From an uncultured Clostridia bacterium (GTDB taxonomy: Bacteria > Bacillota > Clostridia > UMGS1883): DNA of 8,987 bases. A program made the translations under genes and the position numbers. Position 1 is the first letter of the stretch. Each line of letters begins with the position of its first letter. Of the stretch, positions 1 to 6,730 are shown one piece after another. The DNA lies in assembly GCA_947629615.1 (NCBI GenBank), contig CANRER010000055.1, forward strand, positions 1-8,987, in the 5' to 3' direction. Below the pieces are notes generated by a model, which did not search any database, was not told the DNA's origin, and saw only the letters and a list, made by a program, of their open reading frames with translations.

Positions 1-1513
1 CGCCGTGGAGCAGCTTGGTGATGGGTTCGCCCTTCTTAAGGCGGGCCAGCGCGCCGTACTGCCAAAGTATGGGAGCGGCGTCGGAAAGCGTGCCCTCGAG
101 CCTTTCGTGGCGGCACTGGAGCGCGCGGTGGCAAAGCTCCAGCCTTTCGTCGAGTATGTCCCAGAAGCCGGCCTCGCCCTTGCCGTCGCGCAGAGCGGTG
201 CAGGCGGCGTCCACAAGATTTATCGTAACAACGCCCTGATTGAAGCGGCCGTAATACTTCGGCTTGCCGTTTTCGTCAACATAAGGGGTGAGGAAGCTGC
301 GGCAGCCCATGCAGGTGTAGCAGTTGCCGTTGCCGTTCTTGTCCACCTTAAGCTTTAACATCATTTTTTCGGAAATATAGTCGGGAACCATGCGCTTGGC
401 CGTGCATTTGGCGGCCATGCGGGTGAGGTAGAAGTAAGGGGAGTCCTCGTGAATATTGTCCTCCTCCAAAACGTAAATCAGCTTGGGGAAAGCGGGGGTG
501 ACGTATACGCCGGCCTCGTTTTTAACGCCCCGATACCGCTGACGCAGAACCTCCTCGATTATCATGGCAAGATCCTTTTTGAGCTGAGGGTCCTTGGCCT
601 CGTTGAGATACATGAACACAGTTACGAAGGGGGCCTGACCGTTTGTCGTCATGAGGGTGACCACCTGATACTGTATCGTCTGTACGCCGCGCTCGATTTC
701 CTCTTTCAGACGGCTCTCCACAATGGACGAGATTTTGTCCTCGGAGGGAAGGGGGCCAAGGGCCGAAAGCTCTTTGCGAACGGCGGCGGAAATTTTATCC
801 CTTGAAACCTGCACGAAGGGGGCCAGATGGGTCAGCGAGATGGACTGGCCGCCGTACTGGCTGGAGGCCACCTGCGCGATTATCTGTGTGGCGATGTTGC
901 AGGCCGTGGAAAAGCTGTGGGGCTTTTCTATCATCGTGCCGGAAATAACGGTGCCGTTTTGGAGCATATCCTCCAGATTGACAAGGTCGCAGTTGTGCAT
1001 ATGCTGCGCAAAATAGTCCGCGTCGTGGAAGTGGATTATGCCCTGCTTGTGAGCGTCCACAATATCCTGCGGCAGGAGAATGCGTTCGGTGATGTCCTTG
1101 CTCACCTCGCCGGCCATATAGTCGCGCTGAACGCTGTTCACGCTGGGGTTCTTGTTGGAATTTTCCTGCTTGATTTCCTCGTTGTTGCACTCGATAAGCG
1201 TCAGTATTTGGTCGTCGGTGGTGTTGGACTTGCGCACAAGGCTGCGGGTGTAGCGGTAGGTTATGTAACGCTTCGCCACCTCGTAGGCTCCGTGGGCCAT
1301 AATCTCCTTCTCGACAAGGTCCTGTATCTCCTCGACCGAGAGGGCGCGGCCCATCTTCTCGCACGACCTCGTCACCGATTCGGCTATGCGCTGTATCTGC
1401 CGCGGAGTCATCTTAACGTCGTCCTCAACGACGTTGTTGGCCTTCGTCACGGCGGCGGAAATTTTGTTGATGTCGAAATCGACCTCGGTTTTGTTTCTTT
1501 TGATTATTTTCAT
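1..1513 (-). CDS. nrdD: Anaerobic (class III) ribonucleoside-triphosphate reductase, large subunit; 3' end beyond window
   Basis: Class III RNR reduces ribonucleoside triphosphates to dNTPs without oxygen, using a glycyl radical installed by the NrdG activase. The minus strand reads open from ATG at 1513 to the window edge (504 codons). Residues 1-95 form an ATP-cone (starts MKIIKRNKTEVDFDINKI; later VEEIQDLVEKEIM), the allosteric dATP/ATP site. The catalytic barrel follows: MHNCDLVNLEDML holds Cys175, and NCYTCMGCRSFL holds Cys398, Cys401 and Cys404; Cys175 and Cys404 are the best candidates for the conserved active-site cysteines. E. coli NrdD is about 710 residues, so roughly 200 C-terminal residues, including the zinc site and glycyl-radical loop, lie outside. 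The start is supported by AAGGA-type SD sequence and a consensus promoter 33-61 bp upstream. nrdG would be expected further left, but this is not visible. Confidence 0.96.
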   Translation of the reverse strand, partial: MKIIKRNKTEVDFDINKISAAVTKANNVVEDDVKMTPRQIQRIAESVTRSCEKMGRALSVEEIQDLVEKEIMAHGAYEVAKRYITYRYTRSLVRKSNTTDDQILTLIECNNEEIKQENSNKNPSVNSVQRDYMAGEVSKDITERILLPQDIVDAHKQGIIHFHDADYFAQHMHNCDLVNLEDMLQNGTVISGTMIEKPHSFSTACNIATQIIAQVASSQYGGQSISLTHLAPFVQVSRDKISAAVRKELSALGPLPSEDKISSIVESRLKEEIERGVQTIQYQVVTLMTTNGQAPFVTVFMYLNEAKDPQLKKDLAMIIEEVLRQRYRGVKNEAGVYVTPAFPKLIYVLEEDNIHEDSPYFYLTRMAAKCTAKRMVPDYISEKMMLKLKVDKNGNGNCYTCMGCRSFLTPYVDENGKPKYYGRFNQGVVTINLVDAACTALRDGKGEAGFWDILDERLELCHRALQCRHERLEGTLSDAAPILWQYGALARLKKGEPITKLLHG

Positions 1514-1545
1514 GGTTTCCCCATCCTTTTTTTGAAACTGAAATC

Positions 1546-1574
1546 ATTATACACCATATCTTGATGAATGTCAA
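1546..1574 (-). promoter_or_regulatory. Sigma-A promoter of nrdD
   Basis: Read on the minus strand, there is a perfect TTGACA (-35, 1569-1574) and a perfect TATAAT (-10, 1546-1551) separated by 17 bp. Transcription should start near 1539, giving a leader of about 26 nt. Such a consensus promoter would be strong unless repressed, which fits the overlapping NrdR-like boxes. Confidence 0.88.
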
Positions 1575-1598
1575 TACAAAAACCACAATATCTATGTT
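1551..1598 (-). promoter_or_regulatory. Tandem candidate NrdR boxes over the nrdD promoter
   Basis: Two 16-bp sites resemble the NrdR consensus acaCwAtATaTwGtgt. Box 1 (1551-1566, acaccatatcttgatg) lies in the promoter spacer and touches the -10. Box 2 (1583-1598, ccacaatatctatgtt) lies just upstream of the -35. By eye each matches the consensus at about 11 of 16 positions, with the C.ATAT core strongest in box 1 and CAATATCTA in box 2. Their offset is 32 bp, about three helical turns, the usual arrangement for paired NrdR boxes. NrdR is an ATP-cone repressor of RNR genes, so repression when dNTPs are abundant is the expected effect. Seen: matches and spacing. Inferred: NrdR binding. Confidence 0.72.
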
Positions 1599-1662
1599 AC
1601 TTTTTTGTTACACACACAAAATAAGGCAGAGAGCGGTTCAAGAGAAACGACGCTTCCAACTA

Positions 1663-1691
1663 TTGACAAACGGGCGGAATTTTTGTAAAAT
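1663..1691 (+). promoter_or_regulatory. Sigma-A promoter of the DUF1624-like gene
   Basis: A perfect TTGACA (1663-1668) and TAAAAT (1686-1691) are separated by 17 bp. The expected transcript start, about 1697-1699, lies only 8-15 nt before the start codon, so the leader is little more than the ribosome-binding site. Confidence 0.82.
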
Positions 1692-1705
1692 AAAAGGCGG
1701 GTGAG

Positions 1706-2428
1706 ATGGAAATGAGGTACAGGATATTGGACAGCCTTCGCGGGGCGGCCCTTGTGAGCATGGCGGCCTACCACGCCGTGTGGGACGCGGCGTTCTTTCG
1801 CGGGGCGGAGATAAAGTGGTTCGGCGGCCCGGCGGGCAGGGCGTGGCAGCTGAGTATATGCTGCTCGTTCATACTGCTTTCTGGCTTTTGCTGCTGCATG
1901 GGGCGGCGGCCGCTGCGGCGCGGGCTGACGGTCTTTGCCTGCGGTGCGCTCGTCACGGCGGCGACGTGGTTCTTCCCCGACGTTCGCATAGTCTGCGGCG
2001 TGCTGACGCTGCTCGGCTCGTGTATGCTGCTTTCGGCGCCGCTCAAGGGGGCGGTTCAAAAATGCCCGCCGTGGCCTTCGGCGGCTGTCTGCGCGGCGCT
2101 GTTCCTCGCGTTTTATAACGCCCCGCGCGGGTTTCTGGGCTTCGGTTCTTTTAGACTGGAGCTGCCGGCCTTCCTTTATAATAACGCGATGATTTTCGTC
2201 GGCTTCCCGCCGGCGGAGTTCACCTCGGCGGACTATTTTCCACTTTTGCCGTGGGCGTTTTTGTTCTTCGCCGGGGCCTTTTTGTTCCGAGCCGCGCTCG
2301 CGCTCGGCTTCAACGAAAAAACGGCGGAACGCCTTTGTGTTCCGCCGCTGGAGTTCCTCGGCCGCCATTCGCTGGCCGTGTATCTGCTGCACCAGCCGGT
2401 TCTGCTCGCCCTGTTCGCCCTATTCTAA
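1706..2428 (+). CDS. DUF1624 / HGSNAT-catalytic-domain-like integral membrane protein
   Basis: A 240-residue, very hydrophobic protein with several predicted membrane helices. Its N-terminus (YRILDSLRGAALVSMAAYH, residues 5-23, then WD) and C-terminus (LGRHSLAVYLLHQPVL, residues 218-233) match the small bacterial DUF1624 family, related to heparan-alpha-glucosaminide N-acetyltransferase and transmembrane acyltransferases. His23, His221 and His229 are candidate functional residues. Acetyl transfer to a sugar or envelope component is inferred from the family, and the substrate is unknown. Helix 2 contains two Cys clusters (52-53 and 62-64). ATG 1706 and in-frame ATG 1712 are both possible: GGGTGAG lies only 1 nt from the first but 7 nt from the second, so 1712 may be the true start. 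Its last 9 bp overlap the end of convergent trxA, and it contains that operon's terminator. Confidence 0.85.
   Translation: MEMRYRILDSLRGAALVSMAAYHAVWDAAFFRGAEIKWFGGPAGRAWQLSICCSFILLSGFCCCMGRRPLRRGLTVFACGALVTAATWFFPDVRIVCGVLTLLGSCMLLSAPLKGAVQKCPPWPSAAVCAALFLAFYNAPRGFLGFGSFRLELPAFLYNNAMIFVGFPPAEFTSADYFPLLPWAFLFFAGAFLFRAALALGFNEKTAERLCVPPLEFLGRHSLAVYLLHQPVLLALFALF
2316..2347 (-). terminator. Rho-independent terminator of the phosphatase-TrmL/trxA operon, inside the convergent gene
   Basis: Read on the minus strand, a perfect 9-bp stem (CGGCGGAAC with GTTCCGCCG; 2339-2347 and 2322-2330) closes an 8-nt loop and is followed directly by six Ts (2321-2316). It lies 73 nt past the trxA stop, within plus-strand codons of about residues 204-214 of the DUF1624-like gene. 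In the plus direction the run precedes the stem as As and no T-tract follows, so it should not stop sense transcription of that gene. Confidence 0.85.
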
Positions 2429-2734
2429 CGCCGCGTCGATCATTTCGGCGATTTCCTCGTACTCGCATACCCCGATGAGCTTGCCGCTCACCTCGCCGTT
2501 TTTGAACAAAATCAGCGTCGGTATGCTCATTATGCCGTATCGCAGGGCTATCTCCGCCAGCTTGTCCACGTCGCCCTTGACCACGCGGATTTTCCCCTCG
2601 TAATCGGCGGCTATCTCCTCCACGGTGGGGGCCAGCATACGGCAGGGGCCGCACCATTCGGCGAAAAAGTCCGCCAAAACAACGCCCTCGCCGAGGGCCT
2701 CGGTTTCAAAATTCTCGTTTGTAAGCTCTGTCAT
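2420..2734 (-). CDS. trxA: Thioredoxin
   Basis: A 104-residue single-domain cytoplasmic thioredoxin, the usual length for the family. The redox site WCGPC occupies residues 27-31 (Cys28 and Cys31), preceded by the conserved VLADFFAE strand, and the cis-proline loop SIPT places Pro72 opposite the active site. It has no signal peptide. It would reduce disulfides in cytosolic proteins using electrons from thioredoxin reductase, which is not in this window. ATG at 2734 is preceded by GAAAGGAAG at good spacing, and that site overlaps the last codon of the upstream fusion gene. The 18-nt gap indicates co-transcription from the promoter at 4182-4210. The gene ends 9 bp inside the convergent DUF1624-like gene, with its terminator 73 nt further on. 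Confidence 0.97.
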   Translation of the reverse strand: MTELTNENFETEALGEGVVLADFFAEWCGPCRMLAPTVEEIAADYEGKIRVVKGDVDKLAEIALRYGIMSIPTLILFKNGEVSGKLIGVCEYEEIAEMIDAALE

Positions 2735-2752
2735 TGTTTATCTTCCTTTCAA

Positions 2753-4150
2753 TTATTCGGATAACTCGCTTAAGCGGTTCGATTTTTCCTTAAGGCCGGG
2801 GAAGCCCGTTTGGCGCATAGCCTCGTAAGCTATCACCGCGACGGAGTTGCCGAGGTTAAGGCTCCGCGCCCCGCCGACCATCGGTATGCGCACGCAGCGT
2901 TCCGGGTGGGCCCTTAAAAGCTCTTCGGGGAGGCCGGCGGTTTCCTTGCCGAAAAGAATGTAGTCGCCCTTTTGAAAGGCCGCGTCGGTATAGGCCTGCG
3001 CCGCCTTTGTCGTGGCGTAAAAGCAGCGGCCGCTCGTGCGGGCGAAAAAGTCGTCGAGGCTGTCGTAATAGTGAACGTCGAGCAGGCTCCAATAATCCAG
3101 CCCCGCCCGTTTGAGGCTTTTGTCGCTTATCTCGAAGCCCAGCGGCTTAACGAGGTGCAGCGCCGCGCCCACCGCCGCGCAGGTGCGGGCGATGTTGCCG
3201 GTGTTTTGCGGTATCTCGGGCTCCACCAAAACCACGTTCAGCGTGGGTTCTTTCTTTATTATCTCGTTTTTCTTCTCGAAAAATACGCCCTCCTTAACGC
3301 CGTAGGCGCAAAGCACCACCTTTGGGCTTTCGAGCAGGTCGGCCATGACCTTCAGCGGCGTCAGCCCCGCGAGGATAACGTCAGCCCGCGAAGCGTCCAT
3401 ACCCTTTATCTTGGCCCTTTCGGCGGCGGGCGTTTCGTCAACGCGGCGGTATATGGCCGCCGCCGCCCCCGCGCTTATTTCAAGGCCGTTAATCTCGGGC
3501 AGCTCAAGCTTGCGGCCCTTAAAAAGGCAGCCCAGCGTGCGCGCGCTGCCGCCCACGCCGTATATCGCCAGCCCCTTGGCCTCGCTCAGCCACGGCACCG
3601 CGCCGATGACCCTTGCCACCTCGGCGTAAAGCTCGCTCTGGGGCCGCCCGGAGAAGCGTTCCGTCAGCATTACCGCGCCGCACGGAGTGCTGACGCTGTG
3701 AATGAGCCGACGGTTTTTGACGAGCATTATTTCGGTGCTGCCGCCGCCGGTATCGAAGATGAGGCCGCTTTCCATCGGCAGCGTTTCCGTCACGGCAAGG
3801 AACGAATACCGCGCCTCCTCCTCGCCGCTCAGCACGCGGAAGCGCACCCCGGCGCGTTCTTCGGCCATAGCCAGAAATTCCTCGCGGTTTTTCGCTATCC
3901 TCACGGCCTGCGTGGCCGTGGCGACAATTTCCTCACAGCCCGCCGAAGCCGCCGCGAGGGCGAATTTTTGAAGCGCCGCGACGACCCGCTCCATGGCCTC
4001 CGCCCGAAGCAGACCGTCCTCCATTCCCTGCCCGAGGCGCACGGTTTCGCGGTATTTCGCGAGGTTGCGCCATTTGCCGTCCTCGCATATCGCGTTTATG
4101 GACATACGGACAGAATTAGACCCAAGGTCAATGACCGCTATCGGCTGCAT
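2753..4150 (-). CDS. trmL: Fusion protein: Ppx/GppA-family phosphatase plus TrmL tRNA (cytidine/uridine-34) 2'-O-methyltransferase
   Basis: One 465-residue ORF holds two enzymes. Residues 1-300 are a short Ppx/GppA phosphatase (exopolyphosphatase / pppGpp phosphohydrolase family): AVIDLGSNSVRM at 5-16 and FDTGGGSTE at 132-140 are the two ASKHA phosphate loops, and SGEEEA at 108-113 holds the probable catalytic glutamate. Residues 304-465 are a complete SPOUT methyltransferase of the TrmL type: EPEIPQNTGNIART (310-323), LFGKETAGLPE (399-409) and IPMVGGARSLNLGNSV (422-437) form the knotted SAM site. TrmL methylates the wobble-base ribose of certain leucine tRNAs. The linker is only about five residues, and Thr303 (ACG) sits where free TrmL proteins start with Met. 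ATG 4150 is chosen because a GAGGGGG-type SD precedes it and longer starts fall upstream of the promoter. trxA follows after 18 nt. Each domain is certain; translation as one chain is inferred from the open frame. Confidence 0.93.
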   Translation of the reverse strand: MQPIAVIDLGSNSVRMSINAICEDGKWRNLAKYRETVRLGQGMEDGLLRAEAMERVVAALQKFALAAASAGCEEIVATATQAVRIAKNREEFLAMAEERAGVRFRVLSGEEEARYSFLAVTETLPMESGLIFDTGGGSTEIMLVKNRRLIHSVSTPCGAVMLTERFSGRPQSELYAEVARVIGAVPWLSEAKGLAIYGVGGSARTLGCLFKGRKLELPEINGLEISAGAAAAIYRRVDETPAAERAKIKGMDASRADVILAGLTPLKVMADLLESPKVVLCAYGVKEGVFFEKKNEIIKKEPTLNVVLVEPEIPQNTGNIARTCAAVGAALHLVKPLGFEISDKSLKRAGLDYWSLLDVHYYDSLDDFFARTSGRCFYATTKAAQAYTDAAFQKGDYILFGKETAGLPEELLRAHPERCVRIPMVGGARSLNLGNSVAVIAYEAMRQTGFPGLKEKSNRLSELSE

Positions 4151-4181
4151 AAGCCCCGCCCCCTCGTATGTATGTAATTTT

Positions 4182-4210
4182 ATTTTACAACAATTTATGC
4201 CAAAGGTCAA
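4182..4210 (-). promoter_or_regulatory. Sigma-A promoter of the phosphatase-TrmL/trxA operon
   Basis: On the minus strand, TTGACC (4205-4210) and TAAAAT (4182-4187) have a 17-bp spacer. The expected start near 4175 gives a leader of about 25 nt before ATG 4150. This rules out the longer reading that begins at 4420. Confidence 0.82.
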
Positions 4211-4241
4211 TAAATTTAATAAAGAAAATTGTACAAAACGG

Positions 4242-4270
4242 TTGATTATTTTTTTGCCATGATGTATAAT
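4242..4270 (+). promoter_or_regulatory. Sigma-A promoter of the DUF2318 gene
   Basis: TTGATT (4242-4247) and a perfect TATAAT (4265-4270) are separated by 17 bp. Initiation near 4277 would put the GAGGTG ribosome-binding site (4277-4282) at the very 5' end of the mRNA, with a leader of about 13 nt. The divergent operon promoter lies 31 bp away, so the two could interfere. Confidence 0.82.
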
Positions 4271-4289
4271 ACAAGTGAGGTGATATTCG

Positions 4290-5150
4290 ATGGAAGAAAA
4301 ACAGACGAAGCGATTTCCGTATTTCAAAATATTCCTCGGCCTGCTGTGCGTGCTGGCCGTGGTTCTCATCGCGCTGATGCTTGAAAGAACCATCGGCTCG
4401 TCGGTCAAGGACGTTGTCATAGATAAGGCTAAGGTGACCGACGGGGCCTATTTTAAGAACGTTCGCCCGCTTTCCACAAAAATAATTACGGTTCGCGCCT
4501 CGGACGGCAGCTACCGCCTCGCGTTTGACGACTGCCTGAGCTGCTATTACAACGACGGCGTTCGCGCCCATTTCAGCGATACGGGCGAAAGCCTTGTCTG
4601 CGACAACTGCGGCTGCGAAACCTTTTACGACGACCTCGGCCTGATAAGCGACGAATGTACGCCCATTCCTATTCTTGCCGAGTACATAACCTCGGACGAC
4701 GAAACGATAACCGTGCCGAAGGCTTTTCTCGAGCGTTGCAAGGAGATGCTCGACGTGCTGCGCATAGGCAAGGGCAACTACGCCAATATATACACCGGCG
4801 CGGACTACCGCAACATGGAGATAACCGAGGCCAGCGACGTGGCTGTGTCGTATGACGACGATGACGGCGGCGAGGCCGCCGAGGGCGCGGACGGCCCGGT
4901 GGACGTTGACGAGCTCAGGCTTCGCACCGAGGAGATAACCAAGCTTTATCAGGGCTACCTCAACGACGTTACGCTGAACGCCTCGCAGAGCGACATCGGC
5001 GTGTACGGAGCCTGCTACCGCGAATTTCTCGGCCTTTGCGACGAGCTTGCCGAAACCGACGTTTCCGATACGAGGGCGAGAGCGATATCCGAAAAATTCG
5101 ACGAGATAGAGGCCAAAATGCGTGAGATAGGGAAGGCCTCTGCAAGATAG
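4290..5150 (+). CDS. Membrane-anchored DUF2318-like cysteine (putative Fe-S or metal-binding) protein
   Basis: A 286-residue protein with a basic N-terminus, one membrane helix (residues 12-31) and a soluble, probably extracytoplasmic, remainder. Residues 65-130 match the DUF2318 pattern: FDDCLSCYYNDG (Cys82, Cys85), LVCDNCGC (Cys104, Cys107, Cys109), then ECTPIPI (Cys123), a CxxC...CxxC...C set suited to an Fe-S cluster or other metal. In other bacteria this domain occurs in larger multi-spanning proteins associated with FTR1-type iron uptake; here it is the short single-anchor form. Residues 187-208 are an acidic, Asp-rich linker and 205-286 look helical, matching no family I recognise. ATG 4290 follows GAGGTG at a 7-nt spacing. 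The gene is divergent from the operon containing thioredoxin and ends at the hairpin at 5164. The domain call is fairly firm; the biochemical role is not known. Confidence 0.82.
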   Translation: MEEKQTKRFPYFKIFLGLLCVLAVVLIALMLERTIGSSVKDVVIDKAKVTDGAYFKNVRPLSTKIITVRASDGSYRLAFDDCLSCYYNDGVRAHFSDTGESLVCDNCGCETFYDDLGLISDECTPIPILAEYITSDDETITVPKAFLERCKEMLDVLRIGKGNYANIYTGADYRNMEITEASDVAVSYDDDDGGEAAEGADGPVDVDELRLRTEEITKLYQGYLNDVTLNASQSDIGVYGACYREFLGLCDELAETDVSDTRARAISEKFDEIEAKMREIGKASAR

Positions 5151-5163
5151 GTACAAACGTACG

Positions 5164-5191
5164 AAAATCCGCTCGTTTGAGCGGATTTTTT
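5164..5191 (+). terminator. Rho-independent terminator after the DUF2318 gene, probably bidirectional
   Basis: A perfect 11-bp stem, AAAATCCGCTC with GAGCGGATTTT, closes a GTTT loop and ends in six Ts on the plus strand. It lies 13 nt after the DUF2318 stop. On the minus strand the same stem ends in four Ts and lies about 50 nt beyond the fucosidase stop, so it can serve both convergent genes. Confidence 0.92.
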
Positions 5192-5242
5192 GCGTAATTA
5201 TGTAAGAATTGGGCATCGCGTAAATTTACCGAACAATACCCC

Positions 5243-6709
5243 TCAGTCGATTTCGATTTTGAACACCACGGGCTTATCCGTATCCACGGGGCGGGTGGTG
5301 ATTTTAAGGCCCTCCTCGTCGCGGCTCCAAGCGGGGGAGGGGTCATGCCCGAGCACGGACACGGCCTTGATTATCCCGTGGAAGTTGGGCTTGCGCGAGG
5401 CGTCGGCCTCGGCCAAGGAGCGTATCAAAACCTCGCTTTTGCCCTGCATGTTGAGGCAGGTCGCGTAAATACAGCCGCCGTTAACGGTGAAGCGTATGTC
5501 CTCGCAGCCGTAGGGCTTGGCCTCGGCGTCGGCGAACTGGCCCTCGGTTATCCGCGTTGGGCCCTCGCCGGATTTCCGCCAAAGCTTCGCGCCGCGAAGA
5601 GCCTCGCCGTTGACGCTCAGCCAATTGCCGATTTCCAGAAGTATGCTCCTGTCCTCGTCGGGAATGGAGCCGTCGGCCCTCGGGCCGATGTTCAGCAGCA
5701 TACGGCCGTTTTTGCTCACGATGTCCACAAGGTCGCGCAGTATCTGCGCGGCGCTCTTGTACCAATTCCGCTCGGTGTAGCACCACGAATTTGTCGCCAC
5801 GGAGGTGTCGGTCTGCCAGATATACGGCTTCGCGTCGGCGAACTGGCCGCGCTCGACGTCCACGACGGCCGTGCCGAACTCGAAGGCGTCGTGCTTGTAG
5901 TTTATCACGACCTCCTCGCCCCACTCGTCGGCGCGGTTGTAATAGTAGGCCGCGAATTTCTTAAGGTAGGGCTTGACCGCGCTGTGCTGTATCCACCAGT
6001 CGAAATAGACGACCCTCGGGCGATACTTATCCACAAGCTCGCAGCAGCGGCAGAGCCAGTCGTTCATAAATTCCTCGCTCGGCGCGGGCTCGGAGAACAG
6101 GTCGTGGTGGTTGGGCTCGGGCATGGCGGGCCAGTAGAAATCGCCGCGGCGCAGCGGCTCCTTTATGTCGGAGTCAAATTCCTTGCCGTGGCCCATGAAA
6201 AACCAATGCTCAACGCGGTGGCTCGACGCTCCGCACACAAGGCCGCGCTTGCGGCACTCGGCGAAAAGCTCGCCCAAAACGTCGCGCTTCGGCCCCATTT
6301 TAGCGGCGCACCAGTCCGAAAGCTCGCTCGCGTACATCTGAAAGCCGTCGTGATGCTCGGCCACGGGTACGACGTACCCCGCGCCGGCGCGGCTGAAAAG
6401 CTCGGCCCATTCGGCGGGGTTAAATTTTTCGGCCTTAAAAAGCGGTATAAAGTCCTTGTAGCCGAAGTTCTTGTGCGGCCCATAGGTCTTTATGTGCCGC
6501 TCGAACTCCGCGCTTCCCTGTATGTACATATTCCTCGAGTACCACTCGCTGCCGAACGCCGGAACGCTGTAAACTCCCCAGTGAATGAAAATGCCGAGCT
6601 TCGCGTCCTCGTACCACCTCGGCGGGCGGTATTGCTGCAGTGAAGCCCAATCGGCCTTGTATCTGCCGTTCGCGATAACGGCGTCGATTTTATCAAGATA
6701 TTCCCGCAT
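5243..6709 (-). CDS. Alpha-L-fucosidase, glycoside hydrolase family 29, cytoplasmic
   Basis: A 488-residue GH29 enzyme, a retaining exo-glycosidase releasing terminal alpha-L-fucose. The barrel begins at about residue 30 with WYEDAKLGIFIHWGVYSVP (32-50) and continues with AEHHDGFQMYASELSDW (117-133) and GPKRDVLGEL (139-148). RVVYFDWW (232-239) supplies the probable nucleophile Asp237. The acid/base residue is not obvious by eye, as is usual in GH29. A beta-sandwich domain fills roughly residues 390-488. There is no signal peptide, so it likely acts on imported oligosaccharides in the cytosol. ATG 6709 is preceded by a perfect AGGAGG at ideal spacing; the longer start at 6742 lies upstream of the -10 box and has no ribosome-binding site. 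It is divergent from the secreted glycosidase-like gene, suggesting one glycan substrate. Confidence 0.95.
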   Translation of the reverse strand: MREYLDKIDAVIANGRYKADWASLQQYRPPRWYEDAKLGIFIHWGVYSVPAFGSEWYSRNMYIQGSAEFERHIKTYGPHKNFGYKDFIPLFKAEKFNPAEWAELFSRAGAGYVVPVAEHHDGFQMYASELSDWCAAKMGPKRDVLGELFAECRKRGLVCGASSHRVEHWFFMGHGKEFDSDIKEPLRRGDFYWPAMPEPNHHDLFSEPAPSEEFMNDWLCRCCELVDKYRPRVVYFDWWIQHSAVKPYLKKFAAYYYNRADEWGEEVVINYKHDAFEFGTAVVDVERGQFADAKPYIWQTDTSVATNSWCYTERNWYKSAAQILRDLVDIVSKNGRMLLNIGPRADGSIPDEDRSILLEIGNWLSVNGEALRGAKLWRKSGEGPTRITEGQFADAEAKPYGCEDIRFTVNGGCIYATCLNMQGKSEVLIRSLAEADASRKPNFHGIIKAVSVLGHDPSPAWSRDEEGLKITTRPVDTDKPVVFKIEID

Positions 6710-6730
6710 GAAATTTCCTCCTTTTTGCTT

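Noticed and set aside
827..1564. 245-residue plus-strand open frame
   Set aside because: It is antisense to nrdD, whose ATP-cone and active-site motifs are unmistakable, and it runs into the nrdD promoter.
2972..4177. 401-residue plus-strand open frame
   Set aside because: It is a shadow of the phosphatase-TrmL gene on the other strand; Arg/Ala/His-rich composition, no family motif, no promoter.
4151..4289. Riboswitch or structured leader before the phosphatase operon or DUF2318 gene
   Set aside because: The mapped promoters leave leaders of only about 25 and 13 nt, too short for a riboswitch.
4151..4420. 90-residue N-terminal extension of the phosphatase-TrmL protein
   Set aside because: It lies upstream of the operon promoter (4182-4210), overlaps the divergent gene, and shows no homology; the family N-terminus begins at MQPIAVIDLGSNS.
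5020..5060. CRISPR array, tandem repeats or IS ends anywhere in the window
   Set aside because: No spaced direct repeats, transposase-like frames or target-site duplications were seen on reading the window; this interval is only a placeholder.
4185..5216. 343-residue minus-strand open frame
   Set aside because: It is antisense to the DUF2318 gene and crosses both the terminator at 5164 and the divergent promoters.
5345..6643. 432-residue plus-strand open frame
   Set aside because: It is antisense to the GH29 fucosidase; no RBS or domain.
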